Shown: positions 48,388 through 60,215, numbered from the stretch's first letter. The stretch is 64,000 nt of DNA from Microthyrium microscopicum (GCA_010405405.1 MU004232.1:7540-71539), one strand, 5' to 3'. A program made the numbers and translations. The notes: generated by a model from the letters alone, not told the origin.

Positions 48388-50448
48388 TTAGGCAGGCTTT
48401 CGTCGAGGAATTGTCGAATTTGGCTTCAGATTTGGCTGACTAGATGAGGAGCGCAAAGAAGATTTAGGAATATTCAGCTTGTTTGAGGCGGCTGGAGCTG
48501 CCGACTTACCTTCTCTTCCTTGATAAGTGACTGATTGGTTCTTGACAGTCTTGCCCACAGTAGAAACTTGACTAACCAACATACTAAAGTCCATTGTATG
48601 AATAGACTCTTGCAGTTCACCCATACTTGCTGTTTGGATGAAGAGAACTTTTCCTGCGGTGAAGCCATCATGTAGTAGACGTGTGAGCTGGCTGTCTCGC
48701 CATGGGACAATCGTTTTCGGCTTTGAGGAGAGCTGAGCTAGAGCAGTCAGTACTGTCTTCAAAGCTGAAAGACTGGAATTGATAGCCTGGGTTTCGGCTC
48801 GGTCGATGGTTACATTTGCCAGAGACTCTGAGCCAGCGAGATCAACAAATGTGATAGCGCTACGAGTGGTGGTCATGGCATCGTTTGCACCTGCTGAGGT
48901 GGAAACCATTTCGAGGCTAAGGAACATATGAGATCGAGAACTGGTCAAGTTCTTTTCTGTGGAAGCTTGCGATCTGTTTGCTGATGCGAGTTCCAGCATC
49001 TCTGTGACAGCTGCAGGAAACTCGAGAGCCATTGTGTTCACACCGAGAAGTTCTGAACGGATTGGCCACATGCCACGGCAATCACTGGAGACTTTCTGAT
49101 TTTGACGTCCTTCTGGTGCTAACAAATCATACACCTTGTCCTTGTAAACCTCAATACAGCGACCTCGGACTGCGAAATTTGTCGCCTCACTTTGCAATCT
49201 CTCGAAAACTTTTGCTACGCTCTGGTCAAGCATTGAGCTCATGGTATATGTTTTTCCACTACCAGTTTGACCATAAGCCAGGACCGTGACATTGTGGCCT
49301 TGAAGAGCAGCCTCAAGCATCTCAGATAAATCGCCAAAGAGGCTAGAGTTGGAAACTTCTGGAGTGAAGACGCGATCAAACGTAAAGACCTTGTCAACAT
49401 TGCGAACATCCTTTACGCTGATGCTACTACCACCAGTAACAGTAATGGGTTGTTTCAACATACCCGCTTGTGCTGGACGTAATCGAAGCCAGGAGCGGAA
49501 ACCTCCTTTACTGTCAATAAGATCGAGTTGAAGCGCTTTGATCTGGGCTTCCATGGCACTCATCTTCTCAAAATTTGCGCTACGCTCTGCGGCGAGGTTA
49601 TGCTCGTACTCGATTGCCTTCTGTTTACATTGAACGTTAGCAGCGTTAAGTTCCTGATTCAACATGGTAAGAGTTGTTTGCAAATTATGTGAGGCTCGCT
49701 CGTTGCTGTAAGACTTGACGACCAGTAACGCATGCTCACTTTCAGTTTCCCGCAATTTCTTCTTCAGCTGGGATACTTCCTCTAGCGTCTGAGCATCATT
49801 GATTAACTTCTTGTCGTTAGCATCGGCTTCGGCCTGGGCATCTGAGAGTCGTTGCTGGAGAGAGTCCACCTGCGCCTCAAGATCATTGATTTTCTTCTCA
49901 AGATCAACGTTGTCTTTCGCGAGAGCCAACAAGTCGTTTTCAAGTTCAACTTTTTCGGCTGCCAGCTTTCGGTAGTCAGCAGTAGCTGAATGCAATTTGG
50001 AAAGTGTTTGGGCATGGAGAGCAGATTCTTGGTCAAGTTTTGAAGTCAAACTTGCAACGTCTTTCTGCTTGCTCCCCATCATCAGATGAATTTCATCTTG
50101 CGAGTGCTCTAGGTATTGCAACTCTTTTATGAGTTCCACAAGTCTAGCTTGATTGGCTGCACTATTCCCTTGTAGTCTGAGATTTCTAATCTCCATTTCT
50201 TTGTCCAAGGCATTGTTCTTAACCTGGCAGCGAAGTTCTGTCAAGAACACATCGAAATCAGAATCAGAAGTGTTTCTCGTACTCTTGTCATTCTCTCGAG
50301 AATCGAAGCGATTGGATGTTTGAGGTTCAGAATGGGGACGATCAGGAGACGGGTCGTTGGGGGCCTCGATAGTGATGGTTGGCGGAATGTTGAGGTCTTT
50401 AGGCTTGAAGAACTTCTTCATTGCGGGAAAATTGATGCCGGGAAGCAT
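48388..50448 (-). CDS. Kinesin-14 family C-terminal motor protein, divergent
   Basis: A single exon of 686 residues. Residues about 1–75 are a disordered, charged head, 75–315 are heptad-rich coiled coil, and 315–635 are a kinesin motor with the P-loop GQTGSGKT at 393–400, switch I SSRSH at 503–507, switch II DLAGSE at 536–541, INSSLSALKTVLTAL at 556–570 and VPWRDSQLTRLL at 581–592. A motor at the C-terminus after a coiled coil is the kinesin-14 plan (KlpA/Kar3), a minus-end microtubule motor used in spindle assembly. The neck is unusual: where kinesin-14s normally read close to G-N-I-R-V-F-C-R-V-R-P, this protein has GGFRSWLRLRP. The basic, Ser-rich tail (about 636–686) follows the motor. 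It is shorter than KlpA and may be a second, specialised paralogue. The start could also be the ATG nine codons downstream. Confidence 0.85.
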   Translation of the reverse strand: MLPGINFPAMKKFFKPKDLNIPPTITIEAPNDPSPDRPHSEPQTSNRFDSRENDKSTRNTSDSDFDVFLTELRCQVKNNALDKEMEIRNLRLQGNSAANQARLVELIKELQYLEHSQDEIHLMMGSKQKDVASLTSKLDQESALHAQTLSKLHSATADYRKLAAEKVELENDLLALAKDNVDLEKKINDLEAQVDSLQQRLSDAQAEADANDKKLINDAQTLEEVSQLKKKLRETESEHALLVVKSYSNERASHNLQTTLTMLNQELNAANVQCKQKAIEYEHNLAAERSANFEKMSAMEAQIKALQLDLIDSKGGFRSWLRLRPAQAGMLKQPITVTGGSSISVKDVRNVDKVFTFDRVFTPEVSNSSLFGDLSEMLEAALQGHNVTVLAYGQTGSGKTYTMSSMLDQSVAKVFERLQSEATNFAVRGRCIEVYKDKVYDLLAPEGRQNQKVSSDCRGMWPIRSELLGVNTMALEFPAAVTEMLELASANRSQASTEKNLTSSRSHMFLSLEMVSTSAGANDAMTTTRSAITFVDLAGSESLANVTIDRAETQAINSSLSALKTVLTALAQLSSKPKTIVPWRDSQLTRLLHDGFTAGKVLFIQTASMGELQESIHTMDFSMLVSQVSTVGKTVKNQSVTYQGREGKSAAPAASNKLNIPKSSLRSSSSQPNLKPNSTIPRRKPA

Positions 50449-51690
50449 TTTCGAGGATATGGCTCCACTTGGTACTAGAATTGTGTGAGGTATCGATGAT
50501 ATAGGGTCGGCCTGCGACTTGAATGTATATCGAGTCCACGGGTTGCTTTGAGCAATTCAGACAGTATGCTGATCTGAGGGTATATATTTGCAAAGTTTTC
50601 AACCAATGCCTTTGTCTTCTGAAGTGTATATCTTTTCTTTATGGAACACAATGACTTTTCAGTTCTTTATCCTGATATCGTCATTTTGACATACTACAAG
50701 CGCTTGGTCCTAGGAGTTGTAGTCCACTCTTGTTCTGAGCTCTAATATGAGAGAAAGGAGACTCAACTATGATGCTCTAGATGATTCTGATTGAGGTATC
50801 CCTCCTTTTTCACTAGAGCGTCTTTTAACTGGTATAATTGGCACTGCGTTTGCATGAATGACAAGATTGCTATATATGATAATCAGTAGCGTGATTGAAT
50901 GGTTGCAACACCGGCAAGTTCGTTATGAGAAGAAACTGATTATTAGTGATTATGTCGTACTTGCAAAGTAATTCATACTGCTTTCTTGACTCCCGTTCTT
51001 CCAATTACTTATTACCACTACACGCTTATGAGTTAGTTCCCTCTTATCAAAGTTGCACAATGGCATCATATATACCATAGCGTGGGAGGGGGGGTAGAGG
51101 GAATGATATCAAGTGATTTCTAGATAGACATTTTGGCGTCATGAAGTCCAAAATAGTGCTTTACAGAACTAACCTGTCTTTATTTAAGATTATGTCTTAA
51201 CAATGTCTAGCAAGAGATTATGTTAGTAGCGAAGAAGGATCACGACAAGAGACGAGGAAGGAGCAAAAGTCATAATAGGTAAGAATAAGTAAGAGAAGTT
51301 TTGCCTAGTCTATATGTACTAAAATTGCTTATTTGCATAATTAGTATTCGTGAAACTAGTAGAACTTTGACTGCTAAATCTTGCTCATAAGTAAAATACG
51401 AGCCTAGCCTAATTTGTAGAGTAAATTACCGTAATATAAAGAGTCATAGTTCTGACATTATAGAGTTTTCTTAGCCACTTTGTAACTTTATAACTTTAAT
51501 CACGATTGCCTATTTAGGCAATCTTTTTTTATATTTTCTAACGCCTTAACATTATCTAGACATGTCTTTTTGCAAAAATGCTGTTAATCCTTAGACATAA
51601 TATCAAAATTTGGCATGAATTCCTTAGGGGATACAGTGGAGAGAACCCTTGCACAAAATAGTAGAGACATAATACTAGACATTATTTGCT
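50449..51690. other. Gene-free 1.2 kb, part AT-rich
   Basis: There is no open frame of note. From about 51,170 to 51,660 the DNA is distinctly AT-richer than its surroundings, with many TA steps. It may be a small, mildly RIP-affected repeat relic, though no family can be named. It also holds the hairpin listed at 51,504. Confidence 0.5.
51504..51530. repeat. Perfect 9-base hairpin followed by a T run
   Basis: GATTGCCTA, a TT loop, then TAGGCAATC form a perfect stem at 51,504–51,523, followed at once by seven T residues. It looks like a Pol III or bacterial-type terminator, but no RNA gene was seen next to it. It may instead be the end of a small repeat. Confidence 0.5.
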
Positions 51691-53435
51691 CTACCCCCCG
51701 TTGCACGCTATAGTAGGCTTGAATATCCCGCAGCGATAATCAACCACCTGTGGATCAATTGCCACTAGACCTCCACTACCGTCAGCCCCCAAGTCGCCGA
51801 GATCAAGAATAGATGCATTTGTTGAGGCAGACCTGGCAGCCACCTCTTTCCAGCCGGGTCCACCCAATGGGTCTTTTGCAAAAGATGCCCAAGCATGTCG
51901 CATGTAACTTCCCAGTTCAATTTCTTGTGTAGTAGAAGTATTGAGCGGGAAAGTATTGAACACCAGAGACAGTTCGGAAGCATGATATACTCCAAGATCA
52001 AATCCTGGAACTGGCTGTGCGTTCGGGAACGAGGCATTGTAGTAATACCGCCAGGAGGGTATTCCTACTTCCACTGAAGCATTTGCGAACAAAGCAGCTG
52101 GCTAAAGTAATATCAGTATTTGCCACATTCTGCTTATGGCTTTCACACTCACACATTGAAAATAAACCTCTGTCAAGATTTGAGATGCTTGCAAATATGG
52201 AGTGTCGAGACCATCCTTTCCAATAGGATATGCTTCATCCAGGAGCGGCCAAAGCTGTGGAAAAGGACCAAAGTACTCTTCGTAAAAGTCCGTGATGTTA
52301 TCAATGCCAACTACAAAGACTCTGCCTTCTTGAGCGTTTGATCCGATCAAGGTAGGAATATTTGCAATCAGTCCTGCTTCTCTTGCCAGTGCAGGATGTG
52401 CGACAACAGTTTTGTTATCAACTATTGGGTCGAATATAAGTTCTTGATGCTCAATGATACTCTTAATAGTTGCCGCAGGCGCAGCTCTGACACATTCCAG
52501 TTCGCTTCCTTCTGTGCAATTTAGTGCCATTGAAAGGTTATGCCATTCTTCAGTGCTCGGTGTCCAAACTTCGGGGCGATAGGAGATTTGACCACTTTCC
52601 AGAATTGCGGCTCGGAAGGGAGGATGTGATCCATTCGGATAGCTTGTCAGTAATGCGTCAATAGAAAAAGCTCCGGCTGATTCTCCAAAGATGGTGACTT
52701 TTTCTGGACTTCCGCCAAAAGCAGCAATGTTTCGTTGAACCCAATCTAGTCCTGCTCTTTGATCCAAGAATCCAACATTCTTTTCGTCGTCGGGAATTTC
52801 TGGTGAGTTTGGAAATCCGAAAACTGTATTCTTTAAGTATCAATCTCAAGATCAAGACACGAAACTTACCATTCGTACGGTAATTACTGGTGACAACGAT
52901 CACATCCTCGTAGGCTGCAAAAGCTGAGCCGTTATAGTATATTGATCCAGCATTGCCGAACTCGAGGGATCCTCCAAAGATCCAGTACATGACTGCCCGT
53001 CCTCCAGTGGGGGCAGGGGTTGAAGGTGCATAAACATTCAAGTATAAACAATCTTCGCTTTCTTCTGGTGGTGGGTTATTGAAAACTATTTCCGTAAAAT
53101 TCCTACTGGCCTCTGGGTCTTGAATGCCGTTAGCGAATGCCTTTCCAAGGCCTCTTATCCTTACAAACGAATTCCTGTATGCAAGCTGGTTTCCATGCTG
53201 TGGTCAATAGTGGTTGATCCCACGAGTCAGGGAGCTCTGGCGGACTAAATCGCTCTGGAGGAGAATCCGCGAAAGGTATTCCTAAGAACTGATTGACTGC
53301 GACTGTAGAATTTGGTAATGTCACCGAGACTCCGATGACAACACCGCTGTCTATTGTAGCCGACGGCTGTTGATAAAGTGTTCCACGAGCTGCAATGCTC
53401 AATGAACCAAGTAGATGATTTACCCTCATTTTCAC
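51691..53435 (-). CDS. Type-B carboxylesterase/lipase
   Basis: Four exons (53,435–53,165; 53,118–52,870; 52,823–52,153; 52,101–51,691) give 533 residues. The introns are 46, 46 and 51 bases, and the first has a GCTAAC branch site. The alpha/beta-hydrolase landmarks are in order: FLGIPFADSPPERF near the start, SEDCLYLNVY, the oxyanion loop (IFGGSLEFG), the nucleophile elbow GESAG with Ser about 222, the acid Glu about 339 in SNAQEGRVF, and the catalytic His about 437 in YHASELSLVF. It hydrolyses carboxylic esters, but the substrate is unknown. The protein is expected to be secreted: it has many N-x-S/T sites and several Cys. However, the N-terminus from this ATG is only a weak signal peptide, so an upstream exon is possible. 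It lies about 1 kb from the oxidosqualene cyclase on the same strand. Confidence 0.85.
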
Positions 53436-54400
53436 TTAGTTCGTTTTGAGTGGAAGTTGAATTAACGAGCTCTTCATTTTTCAACATGCAGTTCGGTCCA
53501 GATCTTTTTAAGGATTAAGTCTGTCATTCTCACAACGACACGCCAACTCATAGCTGGCAAGGCTGGCTAAGCGCCATGCATTGTCATGTTCACATGGACA
53601 ACAAACTTGAACAGGATTAGTTTCAATTCTCGCTCATCCATTTTTAGCGCGTTATGAAACATCGTGGACCAAGTCATTGGTGTATTTGGGCTCGAACTTT
53701 CGAACTTTTGACTACTCATCCCAGACACTGCCTGGTGTATTCGCCTCTACTTGACTTTTTCTTACCACCAGCCTATTTCGGAGCCTAGTGCAGAATACAT
53801 GATGATGGCGGAGCTAGGTGAAGATCTACTCCATGTATTCGGTTGCGATGAAAATGTTCCGTGATAGGTCACTTAAACCGAATGCCGGCGACGATCTTCC
53901 TTTTGACCAGGTATTGAACCGTCAATAACTCAGACGACCAACACTAACTGACTCGAAGTTCTTGAATAATAGATGCTCCTAGTAGTAGCACGACCATAAC
54001 CGAAATGCTGTGATGACATGTTCCTTGTCCAATATTTCAGCCTCTCTGCGTTGTTTTCTTGAGCTACCTGTTACGTAGCCGCCTTTTGTCAAGAGTACTC
54101 TGGTATAAGCGAGTGAAAGCCTTTATGACCTATCAGAGCTACCGCTACCCACAAATAAATTAAGGAAGTTGTGAAGCAGCGTATCCTCTTGCTGTAATTC
54201 TCTTTGAGTCGCCCTCAGATTCTCGGGTCATTGGAGAGTAAACGAAGTCACATTGAAAAATTCGACATCAACTGATAGCGAAGAATCTGTTTCTTGTTTT
54301 TTGTTATCATTTTGAAGCACTATTAACATGTGAGTTCCTAAGTCTACTACGCAACGATAGTCAATTTAAATCTAAATTCCACTGCGACATACTCTTTTAC
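53436..54400. other. Intergenic region, esterase promoter
   Basis: No open frame of note was seen. The segment should contain the esterase promoter and the 3' untranslated region of the cyclase gene. Confidence 0.5.
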
Positions 54401-56972
54401 TTAACCCTCGTGGTTTATTGTTGGCTCATAAACATTTGAATAGTATCCTAGAGCCCAAATTGGGAAGTAGTATTTGTAGTTTGGATAGCCAATCATGCTA
54501 ACCAAGAGTTATTGTTAGAATTGGAATGCGTTGAGAAATTTCATCGCCAGTTCATTGACTTACCAAGTACGATTGAATACTCCTTCGATGTCTTCTTGTA
54601 ACCACTCACCACTTTTCTGTTGTCGTGACTGGATCAACTGTGATTTCATTAGTATTGACCTGACATTCTCTGAATTATACCCACTTTTAATCCTCTTTCA
54701 ATAGCCTTTCGGTCAGGGCAACCAGCATACATCAATCCAAGAACAGCCCAAGCAGTATTCACAACTTGACTATTCGAACTGTTGATATACATGTTCTCTT
54801 CACAAGAAGAAAAGTGCTCACCCCAGCCACCATCTTCCATTTGTTTGCCCAACAACCATTTACAGCTTTTTTGGACGAATTCGCTGTTTTGATAAGTCTC
54901 GCCCACGGACTCCAATGCCTGAAGAGAGAAAAAAGTAGCATAGGTAAAGCAAATTGCCCAAGATCCATACCAACTCCCATCCCGTCGACGATCCCGCTTG
55001 ATATACTCAACTCCGTGGCGAATACTGTTGTGAACTTCCTGTCTTCGATATTGGGGAAAGTGTTTTCTGAATGTGCTCAATGCTGTTACGACAGCTGATG
55101 TGCACTCTGGGTATGAATACTCGACCATAATCCTCTCAAAGACGTCTGCCGGGTTGAAGAATTCAAGCAGTGAAGATGCGCGGGTTTTCTCATAAGTACC
55201 GAATCCGCCGTTAGGGTTTTGCATCTCGAGAAGAGAATCTACACAATCTTGCAGACGCCCATCCGATATCAGTTGAGGGAAACTATTTCATGGTCAGTCA
55301 AGTCAATGATAAACACTACTACCGAAAAGAAACACTAACCCAGAGCTTTGCAGTATCAAGACGGCTTTCAAGGATTCTGCTGAACAATCTGAAACAATGT
55401 AACCATTGGACTTGGTACTGAAAGGCCAGCCTCCCTTTCTTATCTGGCGATATGGATCTTCCAGATCTTCTGTGATTTGAGATATGTCAAGGTATCCAAG
55501 GGCATTTTCCAAGCTGGCTCGAAACTCGACTTTCTGATGTAGTCCACCAGCTGCAATCGCCTGAATGCAAAAGGCAGTGTCCCATACTTGTACTCCATTA
55601 GTACCACTACAAGTCATTCCGTCTTTATCCATCCACAGATACGAGCCTAGATGTTGTCGATGCTGATTTAGTTCCACGCTGTCAATGCCTTCCAGGTATC
55701 TTAGGCAAACCATGTGTAGGGCTTTGTTGACAGGAGCGATGCAGTTGTAATCAGTATTTTGATCTTCTCGTTTAATCAGCTCCGTGACTTTCCTATTGGC
55801 GTTTTGCACCAGCCTATGCCTTGTTAATACAGACCACAGTGGCATCAACGTGATGAGATCTATCAGAGCAGTCACTCACCGGTGTGGACGTAGGTATAGT
55901 ACCCAGACCCAAAGTATCTGATTGAAAAGCCAAAGTAACCACGACGGTCTTCTTTTGCAATCACGGCGAGACACATTGTCTCTGTTTCGGGAGAAAATAA
56001 TGGTGTTATAGGGTTCCAAATAAATTTCCGATCGTAAAGCTTTCATCAACGGATCTAGAGGTATTGACTGGCGATTCGTCCAGAGGTAAGATATTGGCAG
56101 GTACACAACTCGGCATTGGACCCAGTATCGCCATGGATGGAATGGAATCCAATCTGGAAGAAGCCTAAACCCAATTATTATCTTGCTTTGGGGATATACT
56201 CCCTGTTCAACTTGAAATTCACACTGTTATCTTACCACATTTCGACAGGTACTGGGTTTATACCAGACCAGTCGTACAAGTTCAGGCAAGCAAGCCATGT
56301 CTTGCCCCATTGTGGTATTCCTAGCGCTCCACCTAATGTGAGGTAAGTGTTTGATACATCATGGTAGTTCCTTACTTGGTAGTTCTTCACTGACCAAAAG
56401 ATCTGATACACGACCTAGCATTTCTGGTCAGAGGATGATCGATATCACAGCCCAGAATTCGAAGCGAGACATAGTATAGGACGGTAGCAAAGACTGTGGA
56501 ATCACCAGCGTCATGAAGTCCCCAACCACCGTCAATATTTACAGTGTGAGCAAGATATCGAATCATCTCGATTCTCCACTCATCAGGTATTGGCGACTCC
56601 GTAATGTACATTGCGAATATGATTCCTGGAAGTAAGAAACTTGGGCCTCCGTAAGCACATGCCCAGTGCCCATCATCGAGCTGCATTCGTTCAAAGTATT
56701 GGTAGCCATTTTGAGCAGATTGGAGAAAGGTTGCTGCAGGTGTCAAGGCGACATTTCCCTTTGTGGAGTAAGTATGGATCTTTTCTAAAACAAGATTGTC
56801 GGCTTACGACGGGAAGTCCCAAGAAAGACTTTTCGGCAAAGGATTGAGGGCTATTCTGCTTGTCATCTTGTGACAAATATGTCCACCAGTGCTCTCCCCC
56901 TACACTCTTCAATCGCCATCTGGTTAGATCAGTAGACTCAGGGGTATCTTCTAATAAAGAAGTACCTGCCAT
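54401..56972 (-). CDS. Oxidosqualene cyclase (triterpene/lanosterol synthase family)
   Basis: Eight exons (56,972–56,808; 56,758–56,395; 56,332–56,236; 56,164–55,880; 55,813–55,340; 55,282–54,685; 54,637–54,564; 54,497–54,401) give 717 residues, the usual size for the family. All splice sites are GT–AG and the total is in frame. The enzyme folds 2,3-oxidosqualene into a sterol or triterpene skeleton at the endoplasmic reticulum or lipid droplets. The catalytic acid motif is SDCSAE with Asp about 446; oxidosqualene cyclases use D-C-T-A-E, and squalene-hopene cyclases D-x-D-D. QW-type repeats are seen at [24 protein letters not shown] and DGGWGEHF, and the block [11 protein letters not shown] is conserved. 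[13 protein letters not shown] and a C-terminal YYFPIWALG also fit. Ser in place of Thr in the acid motif and several divergent loops suggest a specialised triterpene enzyme rather than housekeeping ERG7, but this cannot be settled here. Confidence 0.88.
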
Positions 56973-58284
56973 GCTCGAGTCTAGGGAAGTGACACTTTTA
57001 GACTTGAGATTGGTTGAAAATGATGCAGGTTGCTGACTGAGATGTTCAAGATGAGAACAGACCGCGGCAAGGGGGTGATACAAATTACTTGATCCTGCGA
57101 AAGGATTCTGTAAATGGCTACCTAAATTCTAAAAGCCCTGGAATCCCAGCCTTCTAGAACGAATATGCTGTTGAAACGTCCAAAGCACACCGATCTAGCG
57201 TGATGGTATTTTTTGAGTGAAGCTGACTCTCTTCAAGAGAGAATTCGGACAATAGCATAAAGTGTTGTAGTATTTAAAGCACCTGAAGAAACAGTAGCAC
57301 GTCCATACAATCGCATGCATTCTAGATACCAGATACCTACCTCCCGAATAAGCTCTTAATGCAGCTGTTTATCCACCAGCAGTAACATTCTCTATAGTAG
57401 TATTGCTCTCTGTCTCCGATTCCTTTGCGAAGAAAGCAAAACTACATCTGCATGCCGGGTATTTGTCTACATAAACGTTGCCTCTATAGGGTCGAGTGTC
57501 TGGTCTGTTAGCCAGTACTGAAAGAAGATTGGGGGTGCCTGTGGTTTGAATCGAGTAATATAGTACACAGAGATAATGATTGCAACCGGGATATGGCACT
57601 TTCTGTTGCTCCATGATATCTTCAAACCGTCGAATACCTTTGCTGCTGATATAACAATTTTAAATCTGGAAAGCAACGGCACACACAAGTTCGAGGTTTG
57701 GCCATTTTATCTACCTAGGTACCTAACCAAAGTACACATATCTCGCTTTGTCTGGTTAACATTGAATAACAAATCGTTTATTCTTTTGTCTGATTTATCA
57801 GATGAGAAAGATTTCGATTTTCCTTTGTCCTTTTATCCTTGTTCGCTCGTTTGTGACATTGTAGGTCTGGACAATGCTTTCAATGGTGTTTTAACTCCCT
57901 CGCCCATGACTCGGGTTTCATGGTAACGTCCATCTCCTCAGGACACAGATAAGCTTCTACAACTCACTGATCTTCATTCCATTCCCTTCACATTTGCGAT
58001 TTTTTATCACTGAAGAAAGATCTCCACATCAATAGCTTTCTACCACGCATCGACCTACTGTGCTGGAACAAAGTGCATGTACTGCGATGAATGAACATTT
58101 TACTCTTTGTTTGGTCAGTTGTGTCACTGCGGCCCGCTTGTTTGTTTCATAGGTTGTTCTTCAATGTATGAGGGCTATGTACTGTACTTGGAATCATCTT
58201 CAAGGTGGAGGTCATTTTAAGACGATGAGACCGAGAGCCTTGATGATTAGCTTTTTTTATTAGAGGGATATCAAAGCTACCTTA
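56973..58284. other. Gene-free 1.3 kb upstream of the cyclase
   Basis: Open frames near 57,369–57,926 occur on both strands but lack family features. An in-frame extension of the cyclase to about 57,083 has no ATG. Otherwise this is promoter sequence; no tailoring enzyme gene is present. Confidence 0.5.
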
Positions 58285-58620
58285 CTAAACACCATTTGAA
58301 TCGATTGCCCGGAGGTCATATTGAATTATTACTTCGCTATGAGAGTTTCTGTAAGAGGAGATGTCTACAGTGACATGACAGAATGTATCACTAAACTCAC
58401 TATGAAAAGTACCTAATTTAATGCTGTTGTCTCCACCTCTCGGCTTGTAAACAAGCTTAAGGTCGTTTCTTGAGCACTTCTCGTTTCCATCGAGCATGCA
58501 TTTGCATGTATACGTAAACTCTGGATACATTCGCTTTCTTGTGTAGCGGATAGTGCATAGAAACGGCCTGCATCGATGAGAAAGTACATCGAAAACTGCA
58601 GCTACAGCACAGGAGAACAT
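58285..58620 (-). CDS. Small cysteine-containing hypothetical ORF
   Basis: A 111-codon frame with an ATG at 58,620 encodes a protein with a short hydrophobic start (MFSCAVAAVFDVL), about seven cysteines and a CKCMLDGNEKC cluster near the middle. It could be a small secreted protein. The hydrophobic start is too short for a strong signal peptide, no homologue is recognised, and a splice acceptor (GATGCAG, about 58,573) within the frame allows other models. Treat as tentative. Confidence 0.25.
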   Translation of the reverse strand: MFSCAVAAVFDVLSHRCRPFLCTIRYTRKRMYPEFTYTCKCMLDGNEKCSRNDLKLVYKPRGGDNSIKLGTFHSEFSDTFCHVTVDISSYRNSHSEVIIQYDLRAIDSNGV

Positions 58621-58958
58621 CTAAAAGATTAAGTTGAATAAAAACCCCACAAGAGAGCCATGGAATCTGAAGCCTCATCTCCTGCGGATTTTCTAACAAC
58701 AGCTGTTTGTGAAGAGTCCCATTGTATACGCAGCCAACCCCAGTGTCTGTGCCGTGCATCACTTCTGACGATGTTTCGTGCAGCAACCTAGTACCAAACT
58801 GCTTGTTGAAAAACTACATTTATTGCCCTCCTGCCACTTGTTTGTATTGTTTCTCGATCATCAAATTCAATAATCTTTTCTCTGATCCTGTCATTTGTTC
58901 TACCTGTATTGTTTGTGGTACTTCTCCTTAGCTCCACCTCTCTCCACATCCGACCAAA

Positions 58959-59544
58959 ATGATTCTCTCGCGGCTACTCTCATTTGTCTTTCGAGGCTTG
59001 GAGTTTGTATGCGCCATTGTGGGTTTTTTTCTCCTTACCTTTCTAGCAACGCAATTAATTGTTCTATCCAGATCATTCTAGGCCTTGGCGGCCATTTTAT
59101 CTGGCGAATGAACCGCGACGGTCCAGGTCCTCGAGGCCGTCTAATTTACACTGAAGTTGTAGCGACATTTGCAGCATTGCTCAGTTTAATCTGGCTTGTG
59201 CCATTCACCTGGACATTCTTACACTACCCCATGGATATCATCCTAAGTCTCGCCTTCTTCGCCTCCTTTGGCGCTCTATTCGACTGGATCCATATCAATG
59301 GACTAAATTGCAGCGGTATCTTCGGTGTCTGGAACTGGGATGGAAACTCTCATAACAACTACTGTGCGGAGTGGAAAACACTTGAAGCTTTCACCTTTAT
59401 GAGTGGTGTCTTTTGGCTGATTAGCGCCTTCTTGGTAAGACTGGTCGGGAATTTGGTATATGGTTTACTAATATGGTACAGAGCATTCATGTGTTCCATA
59501 GAGTCCGTGGCCGAAATAGTCCCAAGGCAATTACTGCCGCATAA
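58959..59544 (+). CDS. MARVEL-domain-like four-helix membrane protein
   Basis: Three exons (58,959–59,018; 59,072–59,434; 59,482–59,544) give 161 residues. The introns are 53 and 47 bases, GTGGGT…CAG and GTAAGA…CAG. Four hydrophobic helices are present, with a cysteine-bearing loop between helices 3 and 4 (WDGNSHNNYCAEWKTLEAF) and a short basic tail after helix 4. This is the layout of the many small fungal MARVEL proteins, which sit in the plasma membrane or endosomes; their role is poorly known. Reading through the second intron would give an unrelated tail, while splicing gives the usual basic end. Confidence 0.75.
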
Positions 59545-60215
59545 TTGACAAGCGAGATATTGAGATGTTGGGACTGTTGTGTGGTAATGGTTGCTTATGT
59601 GTGATTATGCTAGGTATGAGTCAAGTTTTAATGTAAATAGTAGTCTCAATGATGCTTGCTCTTTTCCATCACCTTCCAAGGTTTGATCTGAGTGAAATAT
59701 TAGCCTGCATGTGCTTCTCAGCCTTGCGCTCAGCCTTATTCTTATCTAACTGCTCAAAGCCAATCGGACTTAATCTTCATGTTGTTCCCGGGAGGGGTTG
59801 TTTGCAGCTCCCATACCTCTTACAGTACTCTACTCCCACGCTCCTTCTATCCATCAATGGCGATACCTCTACCATCCTCCCTATTCTACTACATTTGACT
59901 ACTAGTAGGTTTCTTGAATCTTTTCTGGCAATTAGAAAGCTTCTCATACTTGGTAGAGTTTGTGTCTGATGTTTGTGTAGGCTTTTGTCACTCTTCCAGA
60001 GCACCTAGAGGCTGAGACACTACGTCGGCTGTCCACTGCTTGCTTCAGGCCAGATGACTGACTGACTGACTGACTCCCTGCGCCTTGACTGATATTGCTG
60101 GACTTTCTACCAATATCCTCTTGGCCTATCTGTAATTCTACTTGTTCCAATATCCCTCTGCTATTTCTCAAGACAACACGCCCCAAATCATGTACGAGCT
60201 CAATCCAACTTCATC
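59545..60215. other. Intergenic region with a (GACT)5 microsatellite
   Basis: No supported gene; a 106-codon plus-strand frame at 59,649 shows no family features. Five perfect GACT units lie at 60,056–60,075, about 140 bases upstream of the next start codon, probably in the 5' leader or promoter. Confidence 0.6.

Noticed and set aside
57369-57926. ORFs on both strands upstream of the cyclase
   Set aside because: They overlap each other in opposite directions and show no motif or codon pattern typical of the neighbouring genes.
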